Source: Cyanobium sp. NS01 (GTDB lineage: Bacteria > Cyanobacteriota > Cyanobacteriia > PCC-6307 > Cyanobiaceae). Taken from it: DNA of 64,000 bases. Both the position numbers and the translations under genes were made by a program. The notes beneath the pieces were generated by a model. That model worked only from the letters and a program-made list of their open reading frames with translations. It was not told where the DNA came from and did no database searches. The DNA is taken from the NCBI RefSeq assembly GCF_014280235.1, contig NZ_CP047940.1, forward strand, positions 1,302,001 to 1,366,000, in the 5' to 3' direction. Shown one piece after another: positions 18,686-26,130 of the stretch. The first letter of the stretch is position 1. Each line of letters opens with the position of its first letter.

Positions 18686-20805
18686 CGCAGCAGGCGCAGG
18701 CCGTTGGCGATCACCAGCAGGCTGGTGCCCATGTCGGCAACAACGGCCTGCCACATGGTGGCGCTGCCCGTGAGGGTGAGCAGCAGAAAGGCCGCCTTGA
18801 TGCCGAGGGCAAGGCCGATGTTCTGCCAGAGCACCCGCCAGGTCTGCCGCGACAGAAGGATGGTGTCGGCCAGACGGTTCGGGTCATCGTCCATCACCAC
18901 CACATCGGCGGTGTCCATGGCGGTGTCACTGCCGGCGGCGCCCATGGCAAAGCCCACCGTCGCCCCGGCCAGGGCGGGCGCGTCGTTGATGCCATCGCCC
19001 ACCATGCCGGTGGGTCCCTCCTTTTGCAGAGCGAGCACCAGCTCCAGCTTCTGCTCAGGCAGCAGGCCGCTGTGAACCCGCTCGATGCCGGCCTGCCGGC
19101 CGACCAGCTCAGCCGTGAGGGCGTTGTCGCCACTGAGCATCACCAGCTTGAGGCCGAGGTGCTTCAGGCGCTCCACGGCCCTGGCGGCGCTGGGGCGAAG
19201 CGGATCGGCCGAGCCGCAGAGAGCCAGCACGCCCTGGGCATCGGCCAACAGGCTGACGCTGCGGGCCCGCCGCTGCTGCTGCCTGATCCTGTCGCTGAGC
19301 TCGGGGGTGTCGAGACCCAGCTCCTGAATCCAGCGGTGGCTGGCGAGCCAGAGGGGCCGACCCTCCACCAGGCCGCTCAGACCACGGCCGCCGCTGGCGC
19401 TCAGCTCCTCCACCGGCAGCCGCTCCGCATCCAGCCCCGCCGCGATGGCGCGGGAGATGGGGTGGTCCGAACGGCAGGCGAGGGAGGCGGCCCACTGGCG
19501 CAGCTGGCCGGCCGGGATGCGGCTGTCGATCACCTCGAAGGCCTCCAGCCTGGGCCGGCCGGTGGTGAGGGTGCCGGTCTTGTCGAAGGCCAGCAGGCGC
19601 AGGTTGCGGGCCTGCTCCAGGTGGAGGCCGCCCTTGATCACGATGCCGCGCCGGGCGGCGGCGGTGAGTCCACTCACCAGGGTGACCGGGGTAGCGATCA
19701 CCAGGGCACAGGGACAGGCGATCACCAGCAGCACCAGGGCCCGGTACACCGCCTCGAGCGGTGTGAGCCCCAGCAGCACCGGGCTCAGCAGGGCCACCAA
19801 GAGCGCCAGCAGAAACACCACAGGCGTGTAGCGCGCCGCGAAGCGATCCACAAAGCGCTGGATGGGCGCCCGTGAGGCCTGGGCCTCCTCCACCGCGTGA
19901 ATGATCCGGGCCAGGGTGCTGGTGGCCGCCGTGCAGGTGGAGCGGATCTCCAGGGCGCCGTCGGTGTTCAGAGTGCCGGCAAACACCGCATCACCGCTGG
20001 CCTTGTCCACCGGCAGGCTCTCGCCGGTCACCGGGGCCTGGTTCACGGCGCTGCGGCCGCTGAGCACCACCCCGTCGAGGGGAATCCGCTCGCCGGGCTC
20101 CACCCGCAGCCGTTGCCCCACCACCACGTGGCCCACTTCGGTGCGGGCCCACTGCCCAAGCCGCAGCTCCACCGTGGCCAGCTCGGGGGCCAGCTGCATC
20201 AGGTTGCCGATGGCCTGGCGGGCACGGTCTGCCGCCTGGGCCTCCAGCGCCTCGGCCAGGGCGTAGAGGGCCATCACCATGCCGGCTTCCGGCCAGTGAC
20301 CGATCAGGAAGGCCCCGCTCACCGCCACAGCCATCAGGGCGTTGATGTTGAGCCGCCCCTGGCGCAGGGCAGCCAGTCCCTTGAGGTACACCGCCAGTCC
20401 TGCCAGGCCAATGGCACTCGCCGACAGCCCCAGCACCAGGGCCTGCTGCGCCGCGGAGCCCGGCACCAGCACATTCACGGCCTCGGCGGCGGCAGCGAGC
20501 AGCAGGGCCAGAAGCATCCTGGCCCAGGGCACCGGAGCGGCCCGGGGAGTGGACGCCGCAGTGCCCTCCAGCCGCTGGGGCGGGTAGCCGAGACGCTGCA
20601 GGAGCAGCTCCGCCTGGGCCAGGGCCGCCGCATCGGCGCGGATCAGCAGGCTGTGGCTGGCCAGCTGGAAGCGCAGCTCAGCAATGCCGGCCACATCGCT
20701 GAGGGCCTGGCGAATCTCCAGTTCCTCCGTGGCGCAATCGAGGGCAGGGATCCACCACACCTCGCCGTCAGGTCCCAGGCCGGAGGGGGTAGGTGGGCTG
20801 ACCAT
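18670..20805 (-). CDS. P1B-type heavy-metal ATPase, Zn/Cd type (ZntA/CadA/ZiaA-like)
   Basis: The 711-residue exporter starts at ATG 20803-20805 (MVSPPTPSGLG). The N-terminal ferredoxin-like metal domain has a single Cys in ALDCATEELEIR, close to the DCASEE of Zn/Cd pumps. The intramembrane site is IACPCALVIATPV (about residue 370), the phosphorylation site FDKTGTLTTG (about 410) and the hinge VGDGINDAPALAG. The CPC motif plus the DCxxEE-type domain favours Zn2+/Cd2+/Pb2+ over copper. No metal-sensor gene is adjacent. A longer frame to 21204 adds nothing family-like. Confidence 0.88.
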   Translation of the reverse strand: MVSPPTPSGLGPDGEVWWIPALDCATEELEIRQALSDVAGIAELRFQLASHSLLIRADAAALAQAELLLQRLGYPPQRLEGTAASTPRAAPVPWARMLLALLLAAAAEAVNVLVPGSAAQQALVLGLSASAIGLAGLAVYLKGLAALRQGRLNINALMAVAVSGAFLIGHWPEAGMVMALYALAEALEAQAADRARQAIGNLMQLAPELATVELRLGQWARTEVGHVVVGQRLRVEPGERIPLDGVVLSGRSAVNQAPVTGESLPVDKASGDAVFAGTLNTDGALEIRSTCTAATSTLARIIHAVEEAQASRAPIQRFVDRFAARYTPVVFLLALLVALLSPVLLGLTPLEAVYRALVLLVIACPCALVIATPVTLVSGLTAAARRGIVIKGGLHLEQARNLRLLAFDKTGTLTTGRPRLEAFEVIDSRIPAGQLRQWAASLACRSDHPISRAIAAGLDAERLPVEELSASGGRGLSGLVEGRPLWLASHRWIQELGLDTPELSDRIRQQQRRARSVSLLADAQGVLALCGSADPLRPSAARAVERLKHLGLKLVMLSGDNALTAELVGRQAGIERVHSGLLPEQKLELVLALQKEGPTGMVGDGINDAPALAGATVGFAMGAAGSDTAMDTADVVVMDDDPNRLADTILLSRQTWRVLWQNIGLALGIKAAFLLLTLTGSATMWQAVVADMGTSLLVIANGLRLLRQRWA

Positions 20806-20952
20806 CGGATCGGGCGGGGCTGGGGTCCGTGGCCAGCCTGGTGGAACTTCAGCCTGGCTGGATGGCAGCCGCGCATCGCGGAGCTGGACCAGCCAAGGGG
20901 GGCATGTCAGCCCCACCGGAGATGATGGATGCCGTTGCCAGAAGTGAAGGCC

Positions 20953-21111
20953 ATGAAGCTGCCGGAAGGATGGACGGTGTGGCTGGCCGTGCTGGGGCTC
21001 AACGCCATGGCGGGCGCCATGTGGTTTCTGAACCGTGGCGTGGAGCGCCCCGAAGCCGGCGGCAGCCTCTGGGCCATGCTGCGCTCGCTCGGCCCGGGTG
21101 GGGTGGGATAG
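20953..21111 (+). CDS. Small single-helix membrane protein
   Basis: The 52-residue product from ATG 20953 (MKLPEGWTVWLAVLGLN) has one predicted membrane helix, WLAVLGLNAMAGAMWFLNRG, followed by a soluble Gly-rich end. Small single-pass proteins of this kind are common in cyanobacteria. No family was recognised. It is divergent from the metal ATPase gene (147 bp between starts). Confidence 0.4.
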   Translation: MKLPEGWTVWLAVLGLNAMAGAMWFLNRGVERPEAGGSLWAMLRSLGPGGVG

Positions 21112-21180
21112 GCGCTGAACGTCCACCCCTGCGAGACGAGCAAGACGAGACGCGCAAGAAGGGGGCGTTCCTTGCGGTGT

Positions 21181-21303
21181 CTTGATCAGCATCGGGGTGA
21201 TCATCTTGCTGGATCTGGCCTTCCTGGTGTCAGGCCGGAGGTCACCTTCGGGGCGATTCTGCGGCAGGCCGGTATCAGCGTGGAGGCGTTTCTAAGCCAG
21301 TAG
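21181..21303 (+). pseudogene. C-terminal remnant of a HicA-type toxin gene
   Basis: The frame ending at TAG 21301-21303 reads RPEVTFGAILRQAGISVEAF, then LSQ. This is the characteristic HicA ending (G-x-L-x-x-I-L-R-Q-A-G-I-S-V-E-E-F-L). The upstream part of the toxin is missing. It overlaps the tail of a minus-strand HicB-like remnant, so the pair has been rearranged. Confidence 0.55.
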
Positions 21304-21427
21304 TCCCGAGCTCTCGAGATGGAGTCGCATCAAGGGTGTCGGCCTCGGTGTGGATCGCGGCGGCAGCTGCGCTGGTCCGGTAGGAGCCATCCTCCGCTTC
21401 CTCGACAACGAAAAGGATTTCCGGCAT
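21275..21427 (-). pseudogene. Truncated HicB-like (UPF0150 type) antitoxin
   Basis: From ATG 21425-21427 the frame begins MPEILFVVEEAEDGSY, then IHTEADTLDA. This matches the N terminus of the small HicB-like family that is often misnamed 2-oxoisovalerate dehydrogenase E1. After TLDA the sequence leaves the family where full proteins continue with a RDAVRCHF-like end, so the gene is truncated. It faces away from repeat copy A, which starts about 120 bp further on. Confidence 0.55.
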
Positions 21428-21546
21428 AGCGCCCTCCAATGGCACCAGTCTTGCGGCGGTGAGCGGGATGCCGCCCCTGACTGGGCAAAGGGACGAGGAC
21501 GGCACAACCACGCCCGGCGCCGGGTTGCTGCATCCGGAACGCGATC

Positions 21547-21690
21547 ACGCCAGAAGCGATCCCAGCAGGGGCTCCTTCCTAACGGGCCGCCCAAAACCAA
21601 ACCGGGCCCTGGTGGCCGGCAGCCGCCAGCATCACTCCATGGCCTCCAGCCCCTCTGCTGCCTTCTTTCGCCTGCGCGCGTTCATCCAGA
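21547..21690 (+). repeat. HNH-HIT gene repeat, copy A (5' end only)
   Basis: This copy has a leader starting CACGCCAGAAG and the first codons of the HNH-HIT gene (MASSPSAAFFRLR). It matches copy D at 25229 onward in an ungapped comparison with about 17 differences in about 131 positions counted by eye. The rest of the gene is absent; a nucleotidyltransferase gene follows within about 60 bp. Confidence 0.7.
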
Positions 21691-21746
21691 CCGCAGCGAT
21701 GGTGTGCCTGCTACCGGGCGAAGCCAGTGGCCGTCAGATTGGAACC

Positions 21747-22121
21747 ATGACTTCCACGACAGCCTCCAAACCGATCGAGCCGAGGCTGGCGGGCATGCTT
21801 GCCGGCATTCGCCAGCTGATCCCTGCTGCTGATGTGCGTCTCTACTCCTGCGGAGAAGCCTGCGGCTACGGATCGAGGGCCCGCGGTGATGGCCGGGCCG
21901 ACTCCGATGTGGACCTGCTGATCACCGTGTCTGATGCCTGGCTGGCGCAGCGCGACCGCTTTGCGCTGCTCGCTGACCTCTGGGGTGCCGTGGCCCAGCC
22001 GGATCTGTCGGTCGACCTGGTGCTCCACTCGAGCAGCGAAGTGGACCGCCGAGCCAAGGAGCCAGGCTCCCTGGTGTATGAGGCCCTACGAGAGGGCGTT
22101 CGACTCGATGGCCAGGCCTGA
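21747..22121 (+). CDS. MNT-type nucleotidyltransferase (MNT/HEPN module) with a 24-nt in-frame insertion
   Basis: The 124-residue product from ATG 21747 has a minimal nucleotidyltransferase core, GYGSRARGDGRADSDVDLLI (G-S-x-x-x-G...D-x-D), and a later LSVDLVLHSS providing the third acidic residue. MNT proteins are antitoxins that modify or neutralise a HEPN RNase toxin, and a HEPN fragment follows with a 14-bp overlap. Just before the GS motif the expected Phe is replaced by YSCGEACGY, an eight-residue insertion that also occurs in other genes of this window. Its effect on activity is unknown. Confidence 0.75.
   Translation: MTSTTASKPIEPRLAGMLAGIRQLIPAADVRLYSCGEACGYGSRARGDGRADSDVDLLITVSDAWLAQRDRFALLADLWGAVAQPDLSVDLVLHSSSEVDRRAKEPGSLVYEALREGVRLDGQA
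21843..21869 (+). repeat. 24-nt micro-insertion, copy 1
   Basis: The block TAC TCC TGC GGA GAA GCC, then TGC GGC TAC, replaces a single Phe codon before GG. The same block, with one base changed, lies in the minus-strand nucleotidyltransferase remnant at 44463-44489, and a close variant at 44756-44783. Confidence 0.7.
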
Positions 22122-22269
22122 AGCGCTGCGGCTGCTGCGCATCGCCCGCCGCGACCTCAGGATGGCCCGCCGTCTGCTGGATCCAGAGGTGGAGGAAGCC
22201 AGCTGGGGCTGGGCCGCGCAGCAGTGTCTGGAGAAGACCCTCAAAGCCTGGCTGCTGCAACTCGCCTGA
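22108..22269 (+). pseudogene. Truncated HEPN-domain toxin
   Basis: From ATG 22108 the frame reads RLLRIARRDLRMARRLLD, then WAAQQCLEKTLKAWLLQL and a stop after 53 residues. It has the first two HEPN helices. In a shifted frame the sequence continues LTHELRRLRHITDSGLS, equivalent to the next HEPN helix. A frameshift and truncation have therefore removed the C-terminal half, where the usual R-x4-6-H RNase motif would lie. Confidence 0.65.
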
Positions 22270-22323
22270 GATCACCACTCACCCACGAACTGCGTCGCCT
22301 GCGCCACATCACCGATTCGGGGC

Positions 22324-22515
22324 TCAGCGGTGGCTGAGGAACTCCTCCAGGGTCATGCCGATGTCCTTGGCGATCTGACGAAGCAGCGGAGGAGAGATAT
22401 CACGTCCCCTGTGGACAGGAACTGTGGTGCAGCGTCCTCGAGGATCACGAAACTGCAGATGGGAGCCGCGTTGGCGAACCACATCGAAGCCCAGCTTCCG
22501 AAGAATGTCCGCCAC
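22324..22515 (-). CDS. hicA: HicA-type mRNA interferase toxin
   Basis: A 63-residue product from GTG 22513-22515. The dsRBD-like HicA fold is shown by ILRKLGFDVVRQRGSHLQF, with the catalytic His in GSH, then TTVPVHRGRDISPPLLRQIA and an ending IGMTLEEFLSHR. In-frame codons before the GTG (KSSE) also look family-like, but an upstream in-frame stop prevents a longer start. It lies 35 bp downstream of hicB on the same strand. Confidence 0.8.
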   Translation of the reverse strand: MADILRKLGFDVVRQRGSHLQFRDPRGRCTTVPVHRGRDISPPLLRQIAKDIGMTLEEFLSHR

Positions 22516-22550
22516 CTCAGAGGACTTGAGGACGGGGGTTCAGCCCACGT

Positions 22551-22790
22551 TCAGGCCGGCACCACGATCTGCTGCAGGCCCACGAAGTCGCTCCCCGGGG
22601 CAGGCTCGCCGTCCTCCAGGAGCATGGTGATCACCTCCTGGAGGTTGACCTGCAGCTCATCAAGGGTCTCCCCCTGGCTATGAGCGCCGGGAAAGCCAGG
22701 GACGTAGCCCACAAGCAGGCCCGTGTCCGCGCAGCGCTCGATCACGGCGGAGAACGTACGCACAGTCTCTGCTGCCTTCAGTGGATTCAT
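22551..22790 (-). CDS. hicB: HicB-type antitoxin
   Basis: The 79-residue product from ATG 22788-22790 has the HicB partial RNase H-like fold: FSAVIERCADTGLLVGYVPG, FPGAHSQGETLDELQVNL and QEVITMLLEDGE. It should bind and inhibit HicA, encoded just downstream, and repress its own promoter. Its start faces away from HNH-HIT copy B, whose leader begins about 75 bp further on. Confidence 0.85.
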   Translation of the reverse strand: MNPLKAAETVRTFSAVIERCADTGLLVGYVPGFPGAHSQGETLDELQVNLQEVITMLLEDGEPAPGSDFVGLQQIVVPA

Positions 22791-22859
22791 CGTAGGCAAC
22801 TCGCCAAGTCTTTCCGAAGGGGTGACAAAGGGCATGGCATCGCCGCAGGGCTTCTGCCC

Positions 22860-23120
22860 CACAGGTGCCACCCCCCGTCACACCCCAGCCAGGATGCCCC
22901 CATGCCCTCGCACCCCTCCCCCACCTACGAGCACCTGAGGCACACCATCGCCAAGCAGATGCGCATGAGCCCCATCGACCAACCGCTGATGCTCATGGAA
23001 CAGCTGGGCCGCCACAGCCCGGCCCCAGCGCAGGACGTGGCTCACCGGCAACGGCATCGCGGCGATCATCAGCATCCTGCAGGCGCTCTGCTTCCGCTGC
23101 AATGCCGACAAGCCATGGCC
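22860..23120 (+). pseudogene. HNH-HIT gene repeat, copy B (internally deleted)
   Basis: Leader CAGGTGCCACCC, CGTCACACCCCAGCCAGGAT, then the gene start MPSHPSPTYEHLR, MSPIDQPLMLMEQLGRHSP and APAQDVA. The sequence then jumps to LTGNGIA and straight to ILQALCFRCNADKPWP. The middle of the gene, including the HNH His residues, and the whole HIT domain are missing. A DUF5615 gene converges on it. Confidence 0.75.
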
Positions 23121-23156
23121 ATCGTTGGTCTCAGAGTTGCACCGGCAGGGATTGAC

Positions 23157-23534
23157 TCAGATGGCTGGAATCTCATGCCACACGTACACAGCTTCAGATT
23201 GGATCTCAAGCACGCGATTGATCAGATCAGTGTCTTTCCTGTGTTGGATCAGCTGCAGAGCTGATTGGACCCGGAGCCACTGCTGTTCCGCACTCAAGCC
23301 AGCCTCCCTGAGGGCGATCACCCCAGGGTGCACCTCCATGGTGGCGGCCAAGCGAATGAAATCGCCCACGTTCACCGTGACCACAATCTGACCGCGGGCC
23401 AGGGCATGGGCGAAGACCGCGTCATCCTTGGCGCCAGCAAGACCGACATGCACAGCCGCCTCTGCCGGAATTTCCTGTTCACAGGCCCAGCGGGCCAGGC
23501 GCGGACTGAGATTTTCGTCGATCAACAGCCTCAA
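23157..23534 (-). CDS. DUF5615 PIN-like toxin
   Basis: The 125-residue product begins MRLLIDENLSPRLARWACEQ, with the D-E-N-L-S motif typical of DUF5615. It continues GAKDDAVFAHALARGQIVVT, VNVGDFIRL and a C-terminal helical region. The PIN-like acidic site is present but reads VNVGDF where most members have a K-D-x-D-F form. It lies 11 bp after its DUF433 partner on the same strand; the pair is a predicted type II TA module. Confidence 0.82.
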   Translation of the reverse strand: MRLLIDENLSPRLARWACEQEIPAEAAVHVGLAGAKDDAVFAHALARGQIVVTVNVGDFIRLAATMEVHPGVIALREAGLSAEQQWLRVQSALQLIQHRKDTDLINRVLEIQSEAVYVWHEIPAI

Positions 23535-23545
23535 GGCATGATCCT

Positions 23546-24178
23546 TCAGCCGCGTTGCAGGGCGAGGGGGCGCCGAGGGCGGCCGGGAGGCTTGGGCAAG
23601 CGTGCCTGGATCTGCGCGTAATCGAGGGCCTGCCGGCTGAGCTGGGGGAAATCCTCTTCCAGCGTGCTGCGGCTGACGCCGGAGCGAAGCTGCTCCACAA
23701 CCACGGCCACGGGAATCCTTGTGCCCCGGAACACAGGCTGCCCAGAACAGACGGCCGGATCGCTCTCCACCAGGGAATGGGGCCGCCTGTAGAGCCGATA
23801 GCGGTAACGCAGGTCCCGGCTCACGCCGAGGAGGTCGAAACGGAAGGGAACGGCACCTGTCTTGCGCAGCTCACCGGGGCCACGGGACCAGCCCCCTTGG
23901 GCTACCTGCCGCCGGGGCAGGCCCTCAGGCAACCGGTGAGTCTTCACGGTCAACACACGGAAAACCTCACGCTTCTGGTCAGGGGAGAGCTGCAGGCCCT
24001 CGGCGCTCAGACTGCTGACCACCTGGAAGTAGAGGAGCTCGCGAAAGCCAAGCCGCAACGGGCCTGCAGAGGAAGGCGATCCCGAAGGAGCCAGCACGCG
24101 GCGGTATTCCTGAGCGAGCAGGCGGGCATCTGCTGCGAGCAGGGCGGCACCGACGGCGGGGGTGAGGTCAGAAGCCAT
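23546..24178 (-). CDS. DUF433 antitoxin with an N-terminal extension
   Basis: The product of about 210 aa starts at ATG 24176-24178 (MASDLTPAVGAALLAADAR). The last 75 residues are a DUF433 winged-helix domain: VESDPAVCSGQPVFRGTRIP, VVVEQLRSGVSRSTLEEDFP and QLSRQALDYAQIQAR. The first 130 residues form an extra domain (RLGFRELLYFQVVSSLSAEG, DLRYRYRLYRR). Most DUF433 antitoxins are about 75 aa, as in the other copies here. It likely represses its own operon and neutralises the adjacent DUF5615 protein. Confidence 0.78.
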   Translation of the reverse strand: MASDLTPAVGAALLAADARLLAQEYRRVLAPSGSPSSAGPLRLGFRELLYFQVVSSLSAEGLQLSPDQKREVFRVLTVKTHRLPEGLPRRQVAQGGWSRGPGELRKTGAVPFRFDLLGVSRDLRYRYRLYRRPHSLVESDPAVCSGQPVFRGTRIPVAVVVEQLRSGVSRSTLEEDFPQLSRQALDYAQIQARLPKPPGRPRRPLALQRG

Positions 24179-24298
24179 CGCAAAACCATGGTTCAGCCTG
24201 AAGCAGAGTATAGACACTCAGGACTGGCGGGGGTGCTGGTGAGCAAAGGCCGGCCTGAGGGGGCCGGCATGCCCAACCGAAGAGGGGTCCTCAAGACA

Positions 24299-24475
24299 TC
24301 AGTGCCACCCCCGTCACACCCGCCTGGATACCCCCATGCCCGGCCCCGGCGCAGGACGTGACCCGACGGATCCTGGGCAACGGATGGTGGGAAAGGTGCT
24401 CACCGGCAACGGCTTCACGACCTACGGCGATAGCCACGACAGCTTGATCGGCGGCAAGACGCCAGGGGCATGATG
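24299..24475 (+). pseudogene. HNH-HIT gene repeat, copy C (fragment)
   Basis: Leader TCAGTGCCACCC, CGTCACACCCGCCTGGATAC, followed directly by PAPAQDV-TRRILGN, then MVGKVLTGNGFTTYGDSHDS and LIGGK in a shifted frame. The first 40 codons and everything after the LIGG region are gone. The sequence then enters the promoter region of the addiction module antitoxin. Confidence 0.7.
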
Positions 24476-24569
24476 CTGCCGGTAAAGCGCAGGGGGCTGC
24501 GAGAGCAACGCATCTGCAGGCCCCCGCTACGGTGAAACCATCTGGTCTCCGGCCCTGCCGGCACGGCGC

Positions 24570-24779
24570 GTGGTGAATGACCTACTGACCCTGCCCCTGG
24601 CGCAACGGCTGGAGCTGGTGCAGACCCTTTGGGACTCCATCGCCGCCGAGCAGATCGGCCCAGAACTCACGGAACCTGATCGCCAACTGATCGATCAGCG
24701 GCTGGAGCGCTTCCTGGCGGACGGTGACCCCGGCCTTGATGCAGATGCGGTGCTGGACTCCCTGGAGCAGTCCCTCTGA
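24570..24779 (+). CDS. Addiction module antitoxin (RelB/ParD-like small helical family)
   Basis: The 69-residue product from GTG 24570 has LPLAQRLELVQTLWDSIAAE followed by ELTEPDRQLIDQRLERF. This is the short helical family found upstream of RelE/ParE toxins. It should bind the toxin encoded 2 bp downstream and regulate the shared promoter. Confidence 0.82.
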   Translation: MVNDLLTLPLAQRLELVQTLWDSIAAEQIGPELTEPDRQLIDQRLERFLADGDPGLDADAVLDSLEQSL

Positions 24780-24781
24780 AC

Positions 24782-25084
24782 ATGAGGCTTCGGCTCCGCC
24801 CCGAAGCCCAGCTCGATCTCGAGGCTGCGGCCCGCTGGTACGAAGCTCAGGAGCAGGGCCTGGGTCGGCTTTTTCTGGAACAGGTGCGCGTGACTTTCCA
24901 TCGCATCCGCAGCAACCCTGAGGCCTACGCCGTGGGCTACCGCAGCACCCGTCGAGCCCTGATCCGGCGCTTCCCCTACGGCGTCATCTACCTGCCGGTT
25001 CACGAGCAGAACAGCATCGTGGTGCTGGCCGTGCTGCATTGCGGCCGCGACCCAAAGCTCTGGCGACAACGCTCCACACCTTGA
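24782..25084 (+). CDS. RelE/ParE family toxin
   Basis: The 100-residue product begins MRLRLRPEAQLDLEAAARWY and contains EQGLGRLFLEQVRVTFHRI and RFPYGVIYLPVHEQNSIVVL, with the closing AVLHCGRDPKLWRQR. These are hallmarks of the ParE branch (L-x-x-A-x-x-x-Y ... R-R-F-P-Y/F ... V-L-A-V-x-H). It starts 2 bp after its antitoxin. Target (gyrase or mRNA) not predicted. Confidence 0.87.
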   Translation: MRLRLRPEAQLDLEAAARWYEAQEQGLGRLFLEQVRVTFHRIRSNPEAYAVGYRSTRRALIRRFPYGVIYLPVHEQNSIVVLAVLHCGRDPKLWRQRSTP

Positions 25085-25228
25085 GATGGGTGGTCTCCGA
25101 GGCCATAACCACCATCAGATGTGGCTGGAGCCCTTGTTTCCCTGGCCGAGGCGTGCTGCGAGCGTAGGACCAGCACTGGAGCAGCTCAGCCACACCCGGA
25201 GCCAGGCTCCCTGCAGCCGCTACACACT

Positions 25229-25490
25229 CACGCCAGAAGGGATCCCAGCTGGGGCTCCTGCTTGACGGGCCACCCAAAACAAAACCTGGCCCGGTCGCCC
25301 CGCAGCCGCCAGCATCGCTCCATGGCATCCAGCCCCTCTGCTGCCTTGCTTCGCCTGCGGCAGACCACCGCCCTGCGGATCCTGGCAAGCGCATGGTGGG
25401 CCGGGTTCACCTTCAACGGCATCACCGCCTAGGGCGATGGCCACGACAGCCTGATCGGCGGCGACGAGTTGAGCGATGGCGGTACCTGGC
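25229..25490 (+). pseudogene. HNH-HIT gene repeat, copy D (internally deleted)
   Basis: Same CACGCCAGAAG leader as copy A, then MASSPSAALLRLR. It skips to ALRILASAW, equivalent to the RRILG block, then GFTFNGITA, a stop and, in another frame, HDSLIGGDELSDGG. The 3' end is overlapped by the tail of the minus-strand ParE gene, which reads antisense through the remnant. Confidence 0.7.
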
Positions 25491-25818
25491 CGAAGGCCAG
25501 CGTGGCGGAGCCACGACGCGACGAGCTGCTTGAGCTCTGCCGGCGAATCCAGATCGGATCGCGACGACAATCGAGGATGGCGTAGATGTCGATACTCGTC
25601 GCCTCCATCACGTCGTAAAGCGCAAAGGGAAACCGCCTGATCAACATGCGATGAAACCCATCGACCTGAAGATGAATGCCGCCATAGACAGTCAACGATT
25701 GAACATCAGCTTCGACGGCATCCAGAAAGCGATTGCCCAGCCCCGGTGCCTGAAGTTCGTAGAACAACCAACCGTTCCGTAGATCATCGGTGGCCGCATC
25801 AAGGAGCCTGATATCCAC
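25429..25818 (-). CDS. RelE/ParE family toxin with an odd C-terminal run-on
   Basis: The 129-residue frame begins MDIRLLDAATDDLRNGWLFY and contains GLGNRFLDAVEADVQSLTVY, RMLIRRFPFALYDVMEATSI and DIYAILDCRRDPIWIRRQ, a ParE-like core of about 98 aa. The last 30 residues (SSSSSRRGSATLAFGQVPP onward) are read antisense through the HNH-HIT copy D remnant. The original stop was therefore probably lost at the junction. It overlaps its antitoxin by 20 bp. Confidence 0.75.
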   Translation of the reverse strand: MDIRLLDAATDDLRNGWLFYELQAPGLGNRFLDAVEADVQSLTVYGGIHLQVDGFHRMLIRRFPFALYDVMEATSIDIYAILDCRRDPIWIRRQSSSSSSRRGSATLAFGQVPPSLNSSPPIRLSWPSP

Positions 25819-26032
25819 GAAGCTCGGCCTTGAGGTCAGTCATGGCGTCGTTCCAAGACTGAAACCGGGCGGAACCCTGCTCCAGCTGGTTGCGGCGCCG
25901 CCGTAATTCATCGCGATGCCAGGCAGGCGATACGACCTGATCGGGCGTGGCGGAGAGATCCGCCCATAGGAGTTCCATCGCCTCAAGTTTGTCTTCCAGA
26001 CTCATCTGGCCCAGGGGAAGATTCGCCGCCAT
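25799..26032 (-). CDS. Addiction module antitoxin
   Basis: The 77-residue product from ATG 26030-26032 has MAANLPLGQMSLEDKLEAME, LLWADLSATPDQVVSPAWH, DELRRRRNQLEQGSARF and QSWNDAMTDLKAELRG. This matches the small antitoxin family (M-S-L-x-E-K-L-x-x-M-E-x-L-W ... S-P-x-W-H) paired with ParE-like toxins and sometimes misnamed acyl-protein synthetase. It is encoded upstream of and overlapping the toxin. Its start faces away from HNH-HIT copy E. Confidence 0.8.
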   Translation of the reverse strand: MAANLPLGQMSLEDKLEAMELLWADLSATPDQVVSPAWHRDELRRRRNQLEQGSARFQSWNDAMTDLKAELRGYQAP

Positions 26033-26130
26033 CAGCCGAGGCCTCCAAAGGGGCATGGCATGGATTTTAGAACCAATGCAGTCAGCAAAACGAAGCAGGC
26101 CAGAAGTCCAGAGGGCTGTTGTCCTCCCAA

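Noticed and set aside
18227-18754. 175-aa minus-strand frame near the P-type ATPase
   Set aside because: No family pattern, overlaps both neighbours, and a plus-strand frame fits coding character better.
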